A stretch of DNA of 36,169 nt, from assembly GCA_947628935.1 (NCBI GenBank), contig CANRBT010000005.1:1-36169 (forward strand). Direction: 5' to 3'. This document shows positions 22,808-31,472 of the stretch, piece after piece. The notes under the pieces are model-generated. The model made no database searches and was not told the DNA's origin. It worked only from the letters and a program-made list of their open reading frames with translations. Source of the DNA: an uncultured Roseburia sp. Its GTDB lineage: Bacteria; Bacillota; Clostridia; Lachnospirales; Lachnospiraceae. The stretch's first letter is position 1; each line of letters starts with the position of its first letter. The position numbers and the translations under genes were made by a program.

Positions 22808-23674
22808 ATGAAGCAATCCATAAAGCGCAAACCCAAATTTGTCCTTCCGCCCAAGTACATACTGATGATCATGACGGGGCTCTGCGTCGTCGTCATGCTG
22901 CTCAGCTTCACGCTCAATATTTCCGGAGGACCGCTGCAATCCGTTGCGGGCTATGTGTTCGTCCCCATGCAGAGAGGCATCAACAGGGTCGGGACCTTTT
23001 TCACGGAAAAAACAGACTGGCTGATGCATCTGAGCGACGTCATGGAGGAAAACGAAGCCTTGCAAAGCCAGGTGGACGAGCTGACCGTGGAGTTGAATAC
23101 CGTGACGCTGGAGCAATATGAGCTCGAGAATCTGAGGGACCTGTTTGCGCTCGATCAGAAATATCCAAGCTATGACAAGGTGGCTGCAAATGTCATTGGA
23201 AAGAACGGCAGCAACTGGTTTTCCACCTTTACGATCGACAAGGGAACGAACGACGGGATCGATGTCGATATGAACGTGATCGCCGGGAGCGGTCTTGTCG
23301 GGATCGTCACAGAGGTCGGACCGAACTTTGCGACCGTCACAGCGATCATCAATGATACGTCCAGCGTCAGCGGCATGGTGACCACGACCTCGGACAACCT
23401 GATCGTGAGCGGCAGCCTGCAGGATATGAATGAGAGCATGGTGATCCGTTTTTCCGACCTCAACGACAGCGACGACGAGGTGCAGGTGGGAGATCCCGTA
23501 GTGACCTCCTACATTTCGGACAAATATCAGCAGGGCATTCTGATCGGTTATATTGACAGCATCGCGACGGATGCGAACAATCTGACAAAATCAGGTACGA
23601 TCACGCCGGTCGTCGATTTTGAGCACATTGCGGAGGTTCTGGTGATCCTGAATAAAAAGCAGGTTATCGAATAG
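22808..23674 (+). CDS. mreC: Rod-shape-determining protein MreC
   Basis: 288 residues. A basic cytoplasmic N-terminus leads to one transmembrane helix at about 19-37, a coiled coil (about 78-105, EENEALQSQVDELTVELNTV), and a beta-rich extracellular domain with the MreC-type GLVGIVTEVGPNFATVTAIIN and DPVVTSYISDKYQQGILIG motifs. MreC links MreB to the PBP2-RodA synthase. GGAGG lies 11 nt before the ATG. It is followed by mreD after 14 nt. Confidence 0.95.
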   Translation: MKQSIKRKPKFVLPPKYILMIMTGLCVVVMLLSFTLNISGGPLQSVAGYVFVPMQRGINRVGTFFTEKTDWLMHLSDVMEENEALQSQVDELTVELNTVTLEQYELENLRDLFALDQKYPSYDKVAANVIGKNGSNWFSTFTIDKGTNDGIDVDMNVIAGSGLVGIVTEVGPNFATVTAIINDTSSVSGMVTTTSDNLIVSGSLQDMNESMVIRFSDLNDSDDEVQVGDPVVTSYISDKYQQGILIGYIDSIATDANNLTKSGTITPVVDFEHIAEVLVILNKKQVIE

Positions 23675-23688
23675 CGGACAGGAGTGCG

Positions 23689-24207
23689 ATGAGAAGGAAA
23701 ATCACATTGTTCATTATCATTACCATATGTTACCTGTTGCAGACGACGCTGTTTCGGGCGCTTGCCTTTGCGTCCATCTCGCCGAACATCATGATCGTGG
23801 TCGTATCTTCCTTTGGCTTTATGCGCGGCAAGAAGGAGGGATTGTTCATCGGCTTTTTTACCGGTCTGCTGCTCGATCTGTTCAGCGGCAGCATTCTCGG
23901 CTTTTATGCGCTGCTGTACATGTATATCGGTTATCTGAACGGTTACTTTCGCAAGCTGTTTTACCCGGAGGACATCAAGCTGCCCATGCTGCTGATCGCC
24001 GGCAGCGACGTGTGTTACAACCTGTTTATCTATTTTTTCCTGTTTCTGTTCCGCAACCGTTACGATGTCCGGTACTACCTGATGCATGTGATCCTGCCGG
24101 AGCTTGTATACACAATGGTCATCACGATCTTTTTATATTTTGTCATCCTTAAGATCAACCAGCGGCTTGAGGTCATCGAGAAAAGGAGTGCGAGTAAATT
24201 TGTTTGA
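23689..24207 (+). CDS. mreD: Rod-shape-determining protein MreD
   Basis: 172 residues, almost entirely hydrophobic with five or six predicted helices. The DLFSGSILGFYALLYMYIGYLNGYF segment is the most recognisable MreD feature. It is a membrane partner of MreC in the elongation complex. The 3' end overlaps the probable start of the PBP2 gene by 8 nt. Size and position between mreC and PBP2 support the call more than any single motif. Confidence 0.93.
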   Translation: MRRKITLFIIITICYLLQTTLFRALAFASISPNIMIVVVSSFGFMRGKKEGLFIGFFTGLLLDLFSGSILGFYALLYMYIGYLNGYFRKLFYPEDIKLPMLLIAGSDVCYNLFIYFFLFLFRNRYDVRYYLMHVILPELVYTMVITIFLYFVILKINQRLEVIEKRSASKFV

Positions 24208-27025
24208 AAATGTAAAAGAGTCCATACGCTTATTTTTTAGATCGCGCCTCGTTGTCGCCGCGGCGCTGCTCATACTCCTGTTTTCCGTACTGCTCTGGCG
24301 CATGTTCTATCTTCAGATCGTCCACGGGGAGGAGTATCAGAACAACTACAGGCTCTATATCGTAAAGGAGCGCACCTTAAACAGCTCGCGCGGCAACATC
24401 TATGACCGCAATGGAAAGCTGCTCGCCTACAATGAGCTCGCCTATTCCGTCACCATCGAGGACAACGGGACCTATGCCTCCAACGACAGCAAGAACCGGT
24501 CCCTCAATGCGGAGATCGCGCAGCTTGTGACGGCGCTGCAGAAAAACGGGGATTCGATCGTCAACGACTTCCGGATCGATCTAACGCAGAACGGCAGCTA
24601 TGAATTCAACACCAGCGGAGCGTCCTGGAGGCGTTTTATCGCGGACGTCTACGGCGAGAGCTCCTACGACGACCTTACATACTCCGAACGTCTCGGCTAT
24701 CATCCGGCGGAAGCAAGCGAAGAGCAGGTGATGGCGTATCTCGCGGACAGCTACGGTATCGACGAGACGGTCTATGACCGGAACATGGCGTATGAGATCA
24801 CGGTCGTCCGGTTCGCCATGGCGCAGAACGCATTCCAGAAATACATCGCCGCCACGGTCGCGACAAACATTTCCGAGGAATCCGTCGCCTATATCAGCGA
24901 ACACTCCTCCGAGCTGCAGGGCGTGGAGATCCTGGATGACACGATCCGCAAATACAATGACAGCATGTATTTTACTTCCATCCTGGGTTACACGGGGAAA
25001 ATATCGACAGAGGAGTACAACCGGCTCTCGGAGACGAACGACAGCTACACGCTCAACGACGTGATCGGGAAGGGCGGGATCGAACAGTACATGGATGCGG
25101 AGCTCAAAGGGCAAAAGGGCTACGAAAAGCTGTATGTAGACCATATGGGGCGGGTCCTGGAGGTCATCGAGCGCGAGGAGCCCAAGGCGGGGAACAACCT
25201 GTTCCTCTCCATTGACCATGATCTCCAGATCGCCATCTACAACCTGCTGGAGCAGGAGATCGCCGGTATCGTGTATGCGAACATCGACAACGCCGTATCG
25301 GATATCCCCATTCCCATTTCGGATGTGTACTTTGCGCTGATCGACAACAATGTCATCGACCTGGAGGCATTTTCGGACCCGCATGCATCCGCCTCCGAGC
25401 AGGCTGTGTTCCGCATTTTTTCCGACCGCCAGTCCGTCGTAAAAAGCACGCTGCGGGATCAACTGACCAACAGTGCGGCGCCCGGATTTAAGGATCTCAG
25501 CGAGGAGCAGAAGGATTATTTTAACTATATCATCACCCGTTTGAAGGAGACGAAGATCCTGGCGGAAGACAGGATCGACACATCCGACGAGGTGTATCAG
25601 CAGTGGAGAGACGGAACGATCAGTCCCAGGGAGTATCTGAACCATGCCATCTCCCGGAACTGGATCGATATCACCAGATTTTCCGTGGAAGAGAAGTACT
25701 CCGACTCCACGGAGATCTACGACGCGCTCTGTACGTATATTCTGGAGGAGCTGTTTTTGGAGACGGATTTCTCCAAGATCATTTACGATTATCTGATCCG
25801 GAACGACGCGATCTCCGGCACGCAGCTCTGCCTGATCCTGTATGACCAGGACGTGCTCCCGTACGACCAGGAGGAGGTCACGGCGCTTCAGAGCGGCAGC
25901 ATTTCCGCAGTCGCCTTCCTCCGGGAAAAGATACGGACGCTGGAGATCACGCCGTCGCAGCTCGCGCTCGACCCCTGCTCCGGCTCCTGTGTCGTCACAA
26001 ACACGGACACGGGCGAGATCCTCGCCCTCGTCAGCTATCCGGGGTATGACGGCAACCGTCTGGCGAACACAGTGGATGCCGATTACTTTGACAGCCTGCA
26101 GGAAGACAAGTCCCTGCCGCAGTACAATTATGCGACGCAGCAGAGCACGGCGCCCGGTTCTACCTTTAAGATGGTGACTTCCACGGCGGGACTTTCCGAG
26201 GGATGTATCACGACCAGCGAGCGGATCCTGGACCTCGGGCAATATGAAAATATCAGCAACCGCCCCAAATGCTGGATCTACCCTTCCTCCCACGGAGAGA
26301 TCAACGTGTCGGAGGCGATCCGCGATTCCTGCAACTATTATTTCTATGAGGTCGGGTATCGCCTTGCGACCAACAATTACGCCACAGGCTACGACGACTC
26401 GCTCGGCATAGAAAAGATACAGAAATACGCCTCCATGTTCGGTCTCGATGAGACGACGGGCATTGAGATCGAGGAAGCTTCCCCGAAGATCGCGACGTCG
26501 TTCCCGGTCATGGCGGCCATCGGGCAGAGTAATAACAGCTATACGACCGTACAGCTCTCCCGTTATGTGACAGCCGTAGCGAACGGCGGGACCGTCTATG
26601 AATACACGCTGCTCGACCATCTGGAGGACGCGGAGGGGAATGTCCTGAAGTCCTACGCGCCGCAGGTGCGCAACACAGTGGATGTCCTTGATCCTGCCGA
26701 GTGGAATGCCATTCACTCCGGCATGCGCATGGTCGTGGAGAACGCAAAGGAATTCAGCGGGTTTCCTGTCGCGGTCGCCGGGAAGACGGGTACGGCACAG
26801 CAGAATCCCACGCGGGCAAACCACGCATTGTTCGTCGGTTACGCGCCCTATGACGACCCCGAGATCGCGATCGCGACCCGCATCGCATTTGGATATACCT
26901 CCCACAATGCGTCGGAGGTGTCACGCAATATACTGGCATACTATTTTGGTGTGGAAGATGAGAGTACGCTTTTAAACGGACAGGCAGAAAATGTCGATTC
27001 TTCCTCCAACGATTTCTCTGATTGA
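24200..27025 (+). CDS. mrdA: Penicillin-binding protein 2 (class B, elongation) with large insertion
   Basis: Transpeptidase partner of RodA, cross-linking lateral-wall peptidoglycan. 941 residues from the chosen start. A membrane helix at about 18-34 is followed by the pedestal/dimerisation domain (SSRGNIYDRNGKLLAYN) and the transpeptidase domain with S654-x-x-K657 (GSTFKM), S710-C-N712 and K862-T-G864. Between about 350 and 585, before DPCSGSCVVTNTDTGEILALVSYPG, lies extra helical, acidic sequence absent from ordinary PBP2 (about 650-720 residues). The track start at 24104 lies deep in mreD; AAGGAG at 24183-24188 favours TTG at 24200 (MFENVKESIRL), with an 11-nt spacing. A GTG at 24188 is too close to that site. 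The start is therefore less certain than the gene. Confidence 0.92.
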   Translation: MFENVKESIRLFFRSRLVVAAALLILLFSVLLWRMFYLQIVHGEEYQNNYRLYIVKERTLNSSRGNIYDRNGKLLAYNELAYSVTIEDNGTYASNDSKNRSLNAEIAQLVTALQKNGDSIVNDFRIDLTQNGSYEFNTSGASWRRFIADVYGESSYDDLTYSERLGYHPAEASEEQVMAYLADSYGIDETVYDRNMAYEITVVRFAMAQNAFQKYIAATVATNISEESVAYISEHSSELQGVEILDDTIRKYNDSMYFTSILGYTGKISTEEYNRLSETNDSYTLNDVIGKGGIEQYMDAELKGQKGYEKLYVDHMGRVLEVIEREEPKAGNNLFLSIDHDLQIAIYNLLEQEIAGIVYANIDNAVSDIPIPISDVYFALIDNNVIDLEAFSDPHASASEQAVFRIFSDRQSVVKSTLRDQLTNSAAPGFKDLSEEQKDYFNYIITRLKETKILAEDRIDTSDEVYQQWRDGTISPREYLNHAISRNWIDITRFSVEEKYSDSTEIYDALCTYILEELFLETDFSKIIYDYLIRNDAISGTQLCLILYDQDVLPYDQEEVTALQSGSISAVAFLREKIRTLEITPSQLALDPCSGSCVVTNTDTGEILALVSYPGYDGNRLANTVDADYFDSLQEDKSLPQYNYATQQSTAPGSTFKMVTSTAGLSEGCITTSERILDLGQYENISNRPKCWIYPSSHGEINVSEAIRDSCNYYFYEVGYRLATNNYATGYDDSLGIEKIQKYASMFGLDETTGIEIEEASPKIATSFPVMAAIGQSNNSYTTVQLSRYVTAVANGGTVYEYTLLDHLEDAEGNVLKSYAPQVRNTVDVLDPAEWNAIHSGMRMVVENAKEFSGFPVAVAGKTGTAQQNPTRANHALFVGYAPYDDPEIAIATRIAFGYTSHNASEVSRNILAYYFGVEDESTLLNGQAENVDSSSNDFSD

Positions 27026-27037
27026 CGGAGGCGCACT

Positions 27038-27730
27038 ATGAATCAGGCGGTAATCATTAAGAGCAGCAGAAACGGGATCAATCTCATTTTAAATCCCAAG
27101 CTTCCGTTTTCTGCGCTGCTCGACGAGATCGTAAGGAAATTCCAGGCATCCGAAAAATTTTTTGCGAACGCCGCGTTCGCCATCTCCTTCGACGGACGGG
27201 CGCTCAGCGACGAGGAGGAATGCCGGATCGTGGAAGAGATCATGGAGCATACGAAGATCCAGATTCTGTGCATCGTAGAAAACGACGAGATCCGGGATGC
27301 CATACTCCAGAAAAAAATGGAAGAGCAGCAGCGTCTCACGCGCGAGGCGACGGCGGAGGAAGCCCTTCCGGCGCGAAAGACAGAAGGAGCCGTCTACCAT
27401 GCCGGACTGGCGGAGGGAGAGCGCCTGGAAACCGATGAAAGCATCGTGATCCTGGGTGACGTCCCCGCCGGGGCGAGCGTCGTCTCGGCGTCGGACGTCG
27501 TGATCCTGGGAGCCTTGCACGGCAGCGCCTATGCGGGCATGGACGGCTCCCCCGACGCCTTTATCGCGGCGCTCGATTTCGCGCCGGAGCAATACAATAT
27601 CGGCGGTATTTACGGCGCCCCGGTCGAGCCCGAAAAAAACGGGCTGTTCAAACGTAATAAGACCCCGCAGGCAAAAATTGCAACCGTCTGCGATGGTATT
27701 ATTAATATCAGCGTTCTTCCCGTTTCATAG
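27038..27730 (+). CDS. minC: Septum-site-determining protein MinC (atypical)
   Basis: 230 residues. The N-terminal domain (about 1-90) would bind FtsZ; the C-terminal beta-helix is clear from SIVILGDVPAGASVVSASDVVILGALHGSAYAG. MinC with MinD blocks FtsZ ring formation away from midcell. The RSGQ motif that E. coli MinC uses to contact MinD, normally just before the beta-helix, reads AEGE here (125-128). The C-terminus runs on with a long tail past YNIGGIY. It starts 12 nt after the PBP2 stop and is followed by minD and minE, so identity is secure despite the motif change. Confidence 0.93.
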   Translation: MNQAVIIKSSRNGINLILNPKLPFSALLDEIVRKFQASEKFFANAAFAISFDGRALSDEEECRIVEEIMEHTKIQILCIVENDEIRDAILQKKMEEQQRLTREATAEEALPARKTEGAVYHAGLAEGERLETDESIVILGDVPAGASVVSASDVVILGALHGSAYAGMDGSPDAFIAALDFAPEQYNIGGIYGAPVEPEKNGLFKRNKTPQAKIATVCDGIINISVLPVS

Positions 27731-27769
27731 GAAGAACAGCAAATTTTCATAACAGGAGGTCTTTTTGAG

Positions 27770-28573
27770 ATGGGTGAAGTGATCACTTTTACCTCAGGAA
27801 AAGGCGGCGTTGGCAAGACGACAACCACTGCCAATGTCGGCGTAGGACTTTCACTGTTAGATAAAAAGGTCGTATTGGTGGACACCGATATCGGTCTTCG
27901 AAATCTGGATGTCGTCATGGGGCTGGAAAACCGGATCCTCTACAACCTGGTGGATGTGCTGACGGGAAGATGCCGCGTCAGGCAGGCGCTGATCCGCGAC
28001 CGGCGTTACCCCAATCTCTCCATCATCCCTTCCTCGTGCTCCAACGAGTCGAAGGGAAAGCTGAACGAAAAACAGATGAAGGCGCTGCTGGACGATCTGC
28101 GGGAGGAATTTGATTATATCCTCATCGACAGCCCGGCAGGGATCGACGAGGGCTTCCGGCTCGCAACCTTCGACGCGGACCGCATCATCGTGGTGACAAC
28201 GCCGCAGATCGCAGCCATTCACGACGCGGACTGCGTGCTGCAGCTATTGCATCGGGAAAAGAAGACGGAGCCCTTCCTCCTCATCAACTGCGTGCGGAGA
28301 CATATGGTGCGGGACGGGAACATGCTCGATGTCCCGGATATCTGCGAGTTGCTGGATGCAAAGCTCATCGGCGTGGTCCTCGAGGACGAGGAGGTCATCA
28401 TCTGCCAGAATCACGGGGAACCCGTGATGGGCAGGCATACCGCTTCGGAGGAGTGTTACCGGAACATTGCCCGAAGGCTCAGCGGGGAGGAGCTGGAGAT
28501 CCCCAATTACATGAGGCGTCAGAGTATCTTCTCCAGGATCCTCCTGAGAAATACTGCCAGAAAGCAGGTGTGA
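27770..28573 (+). CDS. minD: Septum-site-determining ATPase MinD
   Basis: 267 residues. The deviant Walker A KGGVGKTT is at about 11-18, followed by DTDIGLRNLDVVMGLENRI, typical of MinD, and DYILIDSPAGID as the Walker B region. The C-terminus ends in a short amphipathic stretch (SIFSRILLRNTARKQV) that fits the membrane-targeting sequence. It recruits MinC to the membrane and is released by MinE. A strong ACAGGAGGTC site precedes the ATG. All key residues are present. Confidence 0.97.
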   Translation: MGEVITFTSGKGGVGKTTTTANVGVGLSLLDKKVVLVDTDIGLRNLDVVMGLENRILYNLVDVLTGRCRVRQALIRDRRYPNLSIIPSSCSNESKGKLNEKQMKALLDDLREEFDYILIDSPAGIDEGFRLATFDADRIIVVTTPQIAAIHDADCVLQLLHREKKTEPFLLINCVRRHMVRDGNMLDVPDICELLDAKLIGVVLEDEEVIICQNHGEPVMGRHTASEECYRNIARRLSGEELEIPNYMRRQSIFSRILLRNTARKQV

Positions 28574-28574
28574 T

Positions 28575-28832
28575 ATGATCCGGAAGAACAGAAAAAATGC
28601 GAAGACGCACACAGGAGCTGTCGCCAAGGAACGCTTAAAGCTTATGATCGACGCGCAGCGGCAGCGGCTGGACGACGAGACGCTGGACCGCATCCGCCAG
28701 GAGATCGGTGCGATCATCACCAAATACGTCGATATCGAACCGGAAAACGTTGAGATCAAGATCATCCTAAAGGACTACAAATCGCAGGAAATATGCGAGA
28801 TCAAGAGAGAGACACATGTTGAAACAGTATAA
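28575..28832 (+). CDS. minE: MinE topological specificity factor
   Basis: 85 residues. The MinD-binding segment GAVAKERLKLMIDAQR matches the anti-MinCD helix of MinE, and the C-terminal half fits the dimeric beta-alpha-beta domain. The extreme N-terminus, MIRKNRKNAKT, is strongly basic and lacks the hydrophobic residues of the usual membrane-targeting helix (E. coli MALLDFF). No in-frame upstream start exists, so this is not a start-calling error. MinE stimulates MinD ATPase to give pole-to-pole patterning; its presence indicates the oscillating type of Min system rather than the DivIVA type. It begins 1 nt after minD and overlaps rodA by 17 nt. Confidence 0.93.
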   Translation: MIRKNRKNAKTHTGAVAKERLKLMIDAQRQRLDDETLDRIRQEIGAIITKYVDIEPENVEIKIILKDYKSQEICEIKRETHVETV

Positions 28833-29919
28833 ACTAAAGAATTACAAATTCACATTGGCGCTGCTCGTGGCAGGACTGAACCTGCTGGGCGTCCTGCTCG
28901 TCGGCAGCGCCAGCCCCGGAGATCAGAAAAAACAGCTGTTCGGGATGCTGACCGGACTCGCGATCATGCTCATCGTATCCTGCGTGGACTACAGCTTTCT
29001 CCTGCGGTTCTCGTGGCTGATCTATCTGTTCGCCGTCGGGCTCCTCATTCTGGTCATCGTAGCCGGAGAGGACAACAAGGGGGCGCAGCGCTGGCTGGAG
29101 ATCGGCGGTTTCCAGTTTCAGCCCTCCGAGCTGGCAAAGATACTGATGATCCTTTTTTTCGCCTATTACTTCATGAAATACGAGGAGAAGGTCAATACCG
29201 TGCCTGTGCTTTTTGGTTCCTTTCTCCTGATCGGGATCGTGCTCGGACTCATCATTGCGCAGCCAAACCTTTCCACCACGATCATCATGGCGATCCTGTT
29301 CGCGTCCATGCTGTTCATGGCGGGGTTGAGCTACAAGATCGTGACCGGCGTCCTGGTCACCTGCGTGCCGACCTTTTTCATCCTGATGACGTTGATCATC
29401 CAGGATCGTTTTCCGCTCATCCACAGCTACCAGCTCGGGCGCATTATGGCATGGCTGTACCCGGAGGATTACCCGGATATCGCCTACCAGCAGCAGAACT
29501 CGATCATGGCGATCGGCTCCGGGCTCCTCTGGGGGAAGGGCTTAGGGAACAACGACCCGACCTCCGTCAAGAACGGGAACTTTATCCTGGAGCCGCAGAA
29601 CGATTTTATCTTTGCGGTAGCGGGAGAGGAGCTTGGATTCGTGGGCACAGTGACAATCATAATCCTCTTGCTTTTCATCACGATTGAGTGTATATTTATT
29701 GCTAGAAAAGCAAAAGACACAGCAGGGAAGCTTATCTGCTGTGGCATGGCAGCACTGATCGGTTTTCAGAGCATTGTCAATATTGGGGTGGCAAGCGGCT
29801 TACTGCCCAACACAGGCGTCACACTGCCGTTCGTGAGTTATGGGCTGACCTCGCTCTGGTCGCTCTACATCGGCATCGGGCTGGTACTGAACGTTGGACT
29901 GCAGCCGAAAAAATATTGA
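28816..29919 (+). CDS. rodA: SEDS-family peptidoglycan glycosyltransferase RodA
   Basis: 367 residues with about ten transmembrane helices. RWLEIGGFQFQPSELAKI is the classic SEDS signature, and PQNDFIFAVAGEELGFVG contains the conserved aspartate of the catalytic region; the C-terminus has NTGVTLPFVSYGLTSLWS. RodA polymerises lipid II and pairs with PBP2 from the same cluster. FtsW is the alternative, but location with mre, PBP2 and min favours RodA. Its start overlaps minE and its stop overlaps or abuts the mgsA region. Confidence 0.93.
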   Translation: MLKQYKLKNYKFTLALLVAGLNLLGVLLVGSASPGDQKKQLFGMLTGLAIMLIVSCVDYSFLLRFSWLIYLFAVGLLILVIVAGEDNKGAQRWLEIGGFQFQPSELAKILMILFFAYYFMKYEEKVNTVPVLFGSFLLIGIVLGLIIAQPNLSTTIIMAILFASMLFMAGLSYKIVTGVLVTCVPTFFILMTLIIQDRFPLIHSYQLGRIMAWLYPEDYPDIAYQQQNSIMAIGSGLLWGKGLGNNDPTSVKNGNFILEPQNDFIFAVAGEELGFVGTVTIIILLLFITIECIFIARKAKDTAGKLICCGMAALIGFQSIVNIGVASGLLPNTGVTLPFVSYGLTSLWSLYIGIGLVLNVGLQPKKY

Positions 29920-29936
29920 TAGGGGGCAATGACATT

Positions 29937-30332
29937 ATGAACATCGGACTGATCGCACATGACTCCAAAAAAAAGCTGATGCAAAACTTCTGTATCGCCT
30001 ATCGGGGGATCCTATGCAAGAATGAGCTTTACGCGACCGGGACGACCGGAAGACTCATCGAGGAGGTCACGAACCTAAGCGTTCACAAGTTCCTGGCGGG
30101 ACACCTGGGAGGGGCGCAGCAGTTAAGTGCGCAGATCGAGCACAACGAGATCGATCTCGTCATTTTTCTGCGCGATCCGCTGACGCAGAAATCCCATGAG
30201 CCGGATGTCAACAATGTCATCCGCATCTGTGACACGCATAATATTCCGCTGGCATCGAACCTTGCAACGGCCGAGCTGCTGATCAAGTCATTGGATAGAG
30301 GAGATTTAGAGTGGCGTGAGATGTACAAATAA
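29937..30332 (+). CDS. mgsA: Methylglyoxal synthase
   Basis: Converts dihydroxyacetone phosphate to methylglyoxal and phosphate, a glycolytic bypass. 131 residues from the chosen ATG. The start IGLIAHDSKKKLM, the phosphate-binding ATGTTG motif, and FLRDPLTQKSHEPDVNNVIRICD are all diagnostic. AGGGGG lies 10 nt before the ATG at 29937; the track start at 29916 overlaps rodA and has no ribosome binding site. Its place in a cell-wall cluster is known from other Clostridia and has no clear functional reason. Confidence 0.96.
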   Translation: MNIGLIAHDSKKKLMQNFCIAYRGILCKNELYATGTTGRLIEEVTNLSVHKFLAGHLGGAQQLSAQIEHNEIDLVIFLRDPLTQKSHEPDVNNVIRICDTHNIPLASNLATAELLIKSLDRGDLEWREMYK

Positions 30333-31326
30333 GAAAACGCTGGGCAGAAAATGCATTTGCCTGCTCACAGGATCCATACTGTTGTCTGCATCGGGATGCG
30401 GCACGCGTGCCGCATCCCTTGTTGTGCCTTACGAGATCTATGACATGAGCGATGCCTACGGCGTTTCCGTCTCCCCGGCGGCGGTCGGAGGAGACGCGTC
30501 CTATTTTTCGGAAGGTCTGTGCGTCTCCGAGGATATCTCGCTCGGAACGGACACCACAGACTCGCAGGTGGCGGAGGGCGCCGGAGCGTTCAACCTCGCA
30601 ACCGGCAGCGTCCTGTACGCGAAAAACCTGTACGAGCGGCTTTATCCGGCGAGCACGACCAAGATCCTGACCGCCTATATCGCCCTGACGCACTGCGACG
30701 ACCTGGACGCCTTTGTGACAGTCAGCCACAGCGCGGTCGACCTGGAACCGGATTCGTCCGTGTGCGGACTCAAGGAGGGCGATGTCATCCGGCTGCGCGA
30801 CCTGCTCTACGGCATGATCCTGCGCAGCGGAAACGATGCGGCAAACGCAGTGGCAGAGTATGTCTCGGGCGATACCGCGTCGTTCGCGCAGCTCATGAAC
30901 GAGACGGCATGGTCGATCGGAGCTACGCACTCCCACTTTGTCAATCCGCACGGCATGCCGGATGCGGACCATTACACCACAGTGTACGACATGTATCTCA
31001 TCTTTGCGAAGGCGCTGGAGAACGAGCAGTTTGCCAGCCTGATCGCCACGACCTCCTATGATGTCGCATACACGGACCGCTCGGGAAAGCTCGTGAAACA
31101 GACCTGGCCGAACACCTGCCAGTACATGAGCGGAAGGGCGTCGGCGCCGGACGGCATCACAGTCGTGGGCGGCAAGACCGGAACGACCGGCGATGCAGGG
31201 TACTGTCTGGCGCTGTATTCCCTCAACACAAAGGGGGAGCCTGTCATCTCGATCGTCTTTAAGGCGGATGCACGCTCAAACCTGTATCTGTTGATGAACG
31301 AGATTTTGCAGCAGTACGGCGGCTGA
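30316..31326 (+). CDS. D-alanyl-D-alanine carboxypeptidase (DacF type)
   Basis: 336 residues. Low-molecular-weight PBP that removes the terminal D-Ala of peptidoglycan stem peptides outside the membrane. The catalytic S113-T-T-K116, S171-G-N173 and K287-T-G289 motifs are present and correctly spaced. The N-terminal hydrophobic region ends in LSASGC; Cys28 could be lipidated, though the residue at -3 is weak, and cleavage after TRAA is an alternative. The start is a GTG at 30316, overlapping mgsA by 17 nt, with AGAGGAG about 12 nt upstream. The C-terminal beta domain found in many DacF/PBP5 proteins seems short or absent. Confidence 0.92.
   Translation: MRCTNKKTLGRKCICLLTGSILLSASGCGTRAASLVVPYEIYDMSDAYGVSVSPAAVGGDASYFSEGLCVSEDISLGTDTTDSQVAEGAGAFNLATGSVLYAKNLYERLYPASTTKILTAYIALTHCDDLDAFVTVSHSAVDLEPDSSVCGLKEGDVIRLRDLLYGMILRSGNDAANAVAEYVSGDTASFAQLMNETAWSIGATHSHFVNPHGMPDADHYTTVYDMYLIFAKALENEQFASLIATTSYDVAYTDRSGKLVKQTWPNTCQYMSGRASAPDGITVVGGKTGTTGDAGYCLALYSLNTKGEPVISIVFKADARSNLYLLMNEILQQYGG
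30393..30418. repeat. Perfect 26-bp palindrome at the carboxypeptidase signal-peptide end
   Basis: The arm GGGATGCGGCACG is followed directly by its exact reverse complement, with no spacer. It is coding sequence for the lipobox region (ASGCGTRAAS). It may form a strong mRNA hairpin about 75 nt into the gene or serve as a protein-binding site; no T run follows. Confidence 0.9.
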
Positions 31327-31361
31327 GGGGCGGTTGTCCCGAGGTGTTTTTCAAAATGAGG

Positions 31362-31390
31362 TTGTATTTTACAGGTACATATACTATAAT
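31362..31390 (+). promoter_or_regulatory. SigA-type promoter of the small P-loop gene
   Basis: TTGTAT (31362-31367), a 17-nt spacer and a perfect TATAAT (31385-31390). The transcript would start near 31397, leaving a 76-nt leader that holds a weak AACTG/CAGTT hairpin before the GGAGG ribosome binding site. Confidence 0.78.
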
Positions 31391-31472
31391 TAGTCTATGA
31401 GCAACGTGAATCAACTGCTTTTACACAGTTAGAAGCCAACGTGGACAGGGCAGATTACCAGGAGGAAACGGC

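Noticed and set aside
24581-26905. 774-aa open frame on the minus strand opposite PBP2
   Set aside because: It mirrors the codon structure of the PBP2 gene, has no ribosome binding site or family motif, and is rich in Arg, Asp and His as expected for GC-rich antisense frames.
2618-30418. Shared TGCCGCA/TGCGGCA core in hairpins at 2618, 22759 and 30393 as a dispersed repeat family
   Set aside because: The arms differ in order and flanks, and a 6-7 base GC-rich core recurs easily by chance in 36 kb of this composition.
31321-31357. GGGGCGGTTGTCCC followed by TTTTT after the carboxypeptidase gene
   Set aside because: Stem is too short and interrupted to call a terminator, although some transcription stop is likely here.
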